In this document: in pieces, positions 6,895-8,743 of the stretch
How positions within the stretch are numbered: position 1 is the stretch's first letter
Layout: each line of letters begins with the position of its first letter
Assembly (NCBI GenBank): GCA_020435865.1
Contig: JAGQYZ010000426.1
Location: 1 to 8,743 of the forward strand
Origin: Aequorivita sp.
GTDB taxonomy: Bacteria; Bacteroidota; Bacteroidia; Flavobacteriales; Flavobacteriaceae
Direction of reading: 5' to 3'
DNA length: 8,743 nt
Notes under the pieces: generated by a model
Database searches by the model: none
Told to the model about the DNA's origin: nothing
What the model saw: only the letters and a program-made list of their open reading frames with translations
Program-made: the position numbers and the translations under genes

Positions 6895-8496
6895 ATGAGA
6901 AAAATTCCACAACTTTTTTTTGGTGCTTTTTTAGTTGTCTTGACGGTCAAAGGCCAGGCGCAAGCAACTTTGCTAAAAGATATTAATCCCGGTAGTGCCG
7001 CCTCTAATCCTAGTGGTTTTACCCAATTAGGTGATAACATATTGTTTATGGCAAGTGACGATGCTAATGGGCGTGAATTATGGATTACGGATGGTACCGA
7101 AGCTGGAACAAGTCTTCTAAAAGATATTTATCCAGGAACAGCCAATAGTAATATTCCTTTGTTGTATAAAATAGGCGAAACGGTTTACTTTTATGCATCT
7201 ACCCTATCCGGTGGGGGCTTATGGAAAACAGATGGAACCGCAATAGGAACTGTTTTGGTAAAAAGTGGTTTTACAAGCGTTACTAGATTTACCGAAGTAA
7301 ATGGAACCATATTTTTTGAAGCTGATATTAACAATAATAACTTTGATGAATTATGGAAAACTGATGGTACTACGGCTGGAACAGTTCAGGTTAAGCAAAT
7401 GCGGCCTAACTCTTTTTATAACTCTTATACTTCCAATTTGATTGCTTCGCCAGTGAGTGGTGAGCTTTTGTTTACCGCTGATAATGGAACTGGCATGGCT
7501 CTTTGGAAATCTGATGGTACTACGGCAGGGACTTTCACTCTAAAATATCTATATAACACTCCGCAATACTTGGTTAGACCTCTTGTTGAATTAAATGGAG
7601 AGGTGTTTTTTGGAGCTTTCAATCAAAGTGGCGTGGAATCTCTCTGGAAAACCAATGGGACACCAGTAGGGACTGTTGTATTTAAGAGCCCTTATAGGCT
7701 TCCTGCTACAAGCGGTATTAAAAATATTGACAACAAGCTTTATTTTGGGGGATATGAACAGTATTCTGACGGTTATGGAGAAGAATTGTGGACAAGTGAC
7801 GGAACACTTTCGGGTACTTACATGATTAGAGATATAAATGATGGAAGCGATAATGGTTCACCCTATAATTTTCTTAAGTTTCAAGGAAACATATATTTCT
7901 CGGCAAGTACTGTAAATGAAGGACGAGAGTTTTGGAAAACCGATGGAACATTTGCCGGTACAGAATTGGTTTATGACTTTTATCCAGGGGGTTCGTCAAG
8001 TTATCCATTGACCTATACAAATACAGGATTGGATAAAATTTATATTGTGGCCAATAATGGTAACGATATTATGCTTTATCAATCTGATGGAACCTCATTG
8101 GGAACGTCTTCAGTTTTAGATCTATCGGAAACCAATAATGTTGTTCAATTTTCGATAACCAATCTCAATGAAATCCTAATTTTCTCTGCAGAGACTTCTG
8201 CATACGGAACTGAACTTTGGAAATTGGATACGTCAACCCTGTCTTCCGCTAATTTTGATAAACAAGAAATGGCGGTTTACCCCAATCCAGTGAGTACAGA
8301 ATTAAACATCAAACTTTCCTCAAGTAAAAATTATCTATGTCAAGTAATAAATCAATTGGGGCAAACTGTATTTGTTTGTGAAAGTGATGCGTTGGAAACC
8401 AAGCTAGATGTTTCAACGTTGGCTAACGGACTGTACATTTTGGTCATAAATTCCAAAGATGGAAAAATGTACAAGCAGAAGCTTGTTAAAAAGTAA
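6895..8496 (+). CDS. T9SS-secreted ELWxxDGT-repeat protein with type A sorting domain
   Basis: The 533-residue protein has a signal peptide (residues 1 to about 24, ending K-G-Q-A-Q-A). It then has nine tandem repeats of about 48 residues (about 26-443) of the form L-V-K-D-I...G-x-x-Y-F...E-L-W-K-T-D-G-T-x-x-G-T. Eight keep the D/N-G-T-x-x-G-T core and the ninth ends E-L-W-K-L-D. The repeats suggest a large beta-propeller. From V461 a C-terminal domain of about 73 residues begins VYPNPVSTELNI, carries LANGLYILVI, and ends in a Lys-rich K-Q-K-L-V-K-K. This is the pattern of the T9SS type A sorting domain, which directs passage through the outer membrane and is then usually removed with attachment to the surface or release. 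No catalytic site is apparent. Two terminator-like hairpins follow the stop. The ligand is unknown. Confidence 0.9.
   Translation: MRKIPQLFFGAFLVVLTVKGQAQATLLKDINPGSAASNPSGFTQLGDNILFMASDDANGRELWITDGTEAGTSLLKDIYPGTANSNIPLLYKIGETVYFYASTLSGGGLWKTDGTAIGTVLVKSGFTSVTRFTEVNGTIFFEADINNNNFDELWKTDGTTAGTVQVKQMRPNSFYNSYTSNLIASPVSGELLFTADNGTGMALWKSDGTTAGTFTLKYLYNTPQYLVRPLVELNGEVFFGAFNQSGVESLWKTNGTPVGTVVFKSPYRLPATSGIKNIDNKLYFGGYEQYSDGYGEELWTSDGTLSGTYMIRDINDGSDNGSPYNFLKFQGNIYFSASTVNEGREFWKTDGTFAGTELVYDFYPGGSSSYPLTYTNTGLDKIYIVANNGNDIMLYQSDGTSLGTSSVLDLSETNNVVQFSITNLNEILIFSAETSAYGTELWKLDTSTLSSANFDKQEMAVYPNPVSTELNIKLSSSKNYLCQVINQLGQTVFVCESDALETKLDVSTLANGLYILVINSKDGKMYKQKLVKK
6970..8223 (+). repeat. Nine tandem ~48-codon ELWxxDGTxxGT repeats
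   Basis: The motif recurs as ELWITDGTEAGT, LWKTDGTAIGT, ELWKTDGTTAGT, LWKSDGTTAGT, LWKTNGTPVGT, ELWTSDGTLSGT, EFWKTDGTFAGT, LYQSDGTSLGT and a final degenerate ELWKLD. Repeats 3 and 4 share an exact 16-base word, CTGATGGTACTACGGC, at 7361-7376 and 7511-7526, spaced 150 bases apart. This suggests a fairly recent duplication or gene conversion between those two blades, while the other copies are more diverged. Confidence 0.8.
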
Positions 8497-8504
8497 AGTG
8501 TTTT

Positions 8505-8527
8505 AACCTCAATTTATAGAGGTTTTT
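8505..8527 (+). terminator. Intrinsic terminator after the T9SS cargo gene
   Basis: AACCTC (8505-8510) and GAGGTT (8519-8524) form a 6-bp stem around an 8-base AT loop, running into a T tract (8523-8527). It begins 8 bases after the stop codon. The stem is short, and a second, stronger hairpin follows. Confidence 0.6.
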
Positions 8528-8547
8528 GTTTGCTATTGATTATTTTT

Positions 8548-8579
8548 AAACACGCCAAGAAAACAAGGCGTGTTTTTTT
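8548..8579 (+). terminator. Second, stronger intrinsic terminator
   Basis: AAACACGCC (8548-8556) and GGCGTGTTT (8567-8575) form a perfect 9-bp stem with a GC-rich middle and a 10-base loop. The T run extends to 8579. It ends directly against the GTG start of the YjbR-family gene, so transcription from the left should stop before that gene. Confidence 0.8.
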
Positions 8580-8743
8580 GTGGATATAGAATGGCTCTAT
8601 TCATATTGTTTGGCAAAAAAAGGTATGGAGGAAACCTTCCCTTTTGATGAAGATACCTTGGTCTTTAAAGTGCTGGGTAAAATGTTTGCTTTGGTGCCCT
8701 TGGAAAAATGGGAGTTGGGCCAAGCAAGTATCAGTTTAAAATG
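8580..8743 (+). CDS. MmcQ/YjbR-family DNA-binding protein, N-terminal part
   Basis: Read from GTG 8580 the product begins VDIEWLYSYCLAKKG and continues with T-F-P-F-D-E-D-T-L-V-F-K-V-L-G-K-M-F-A-L and P-L-E-K-W. This is the conserved N-terminal pattern of MmcQ/YjbR proteins, small proteins with a CyaY-like or double-wing fold whose role is poorly defined. No in-frame ATG lies between the upstream stop (TAA at 8547-8549) and GTG 8580, and the next in-frame ATG, at codon 16, would remove conserved residues, so GTG is the best start. The start abuts the T run of a terminator, leaving no room for a separate leader; a promoter would have to overlap the hairpin region. The gene runs off the window with 54 codons visible. 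A partial copy of the same region lies at 104-217. Confidence 0.85.
   Translation, partial: MDIEWLYSYCLAKKGMEETFPFDEDTLVFKVLGKMFALVPLEKWELGQASISLK

Noticed and set aside
4716..8223. CRISPR array or mobile-element repeats
   Set aside because: The repeats are in-frame, diverged protein repeats without constant spacers. No transposase, integrase, terminal inverted repeats or tRNA gene is visible anywhere in the window, so the cassette's mechanism of entry is unknown.

Overview
The window looks like chromosomal DNA from a marine-type member of the Flavobacteriia (Bacteroidota). The reasons are AT-rich codons, starts preceded by A-rich stretches rather than Shine-Dalgarno sites, a C-terminal type IX secretion (T9SS) sorting domain, a lipoprotein with an S-D-D-D stretch right after the lipidated Cys, and a Bacteroidota-style sigma-70/ECF factor.

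Layout, left to right: (1) the 3' end of a GNAT acetyltransferase gene (to 107). (2) A relic of the first ~38 codons of an MmcQ/YjbR-family gene (104-217), in frame with and running into (3) a large secreted, membrane-anchored TPR-CHAT protein (likely start 197, end 3259) that keeps the His/Cys pair of CHAT proteases. (4) A convergent minus-strand operon made of a sigma-70 family factor (4514-3957) followed, with an 8-base overlap, by a one-helix membrane protein with a small cytoplasmic domain and periplasmic TPRs (3964-3236). That second gene is broken by one in-frame TAA. Its 3' end overlaps the 3' end of the CHAT gene, and a perfect 10-bp inverted repeat holds both stop codons. (5) A divergent plus-strand run of four exported proteins: a seven-repeat propeller-like lipoprotein (4608-5663), two lipoproteins of unknown function that both mature as C-K-N-E (5663-6217, 6237-6860), and a T9SS-secreted ELWxxDGT-repeat protein (6895-8496). 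(6) Two tandem terminators, then the 5' end of a normal-looking MmcQ/YjbR gene (8580 to the edge).

The two most informative points are these. First, YjbR-like N-termini lie at both ends: a degraded fragment next to the GNAT gene, and an apparently intact copy after the last terminator. This suggests that the roughly 8.4 kb between them is a cassette inserted at, or duplicated around, a yjbR locus. Second, the CHAT protein, the sigma factor and the TPR membrane protein form a topologically coherent set. The CHAT domain should sit at the outer face of the inner membrane beside the TPR domain, and the TPR protein's N-terminus should face the sigma factor in the cytoplasm. A proteolytic envelope-to-sigma signalling route is a reasonable hypothesis, with the divergent exported proteins as possible targets. 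In this strain the nonsense codon would cut the membrane protein between its cytoplasmic and membrane parts, so the route may be broken or rewired. The family assignments come from motif recognition and the signalling model is inference.
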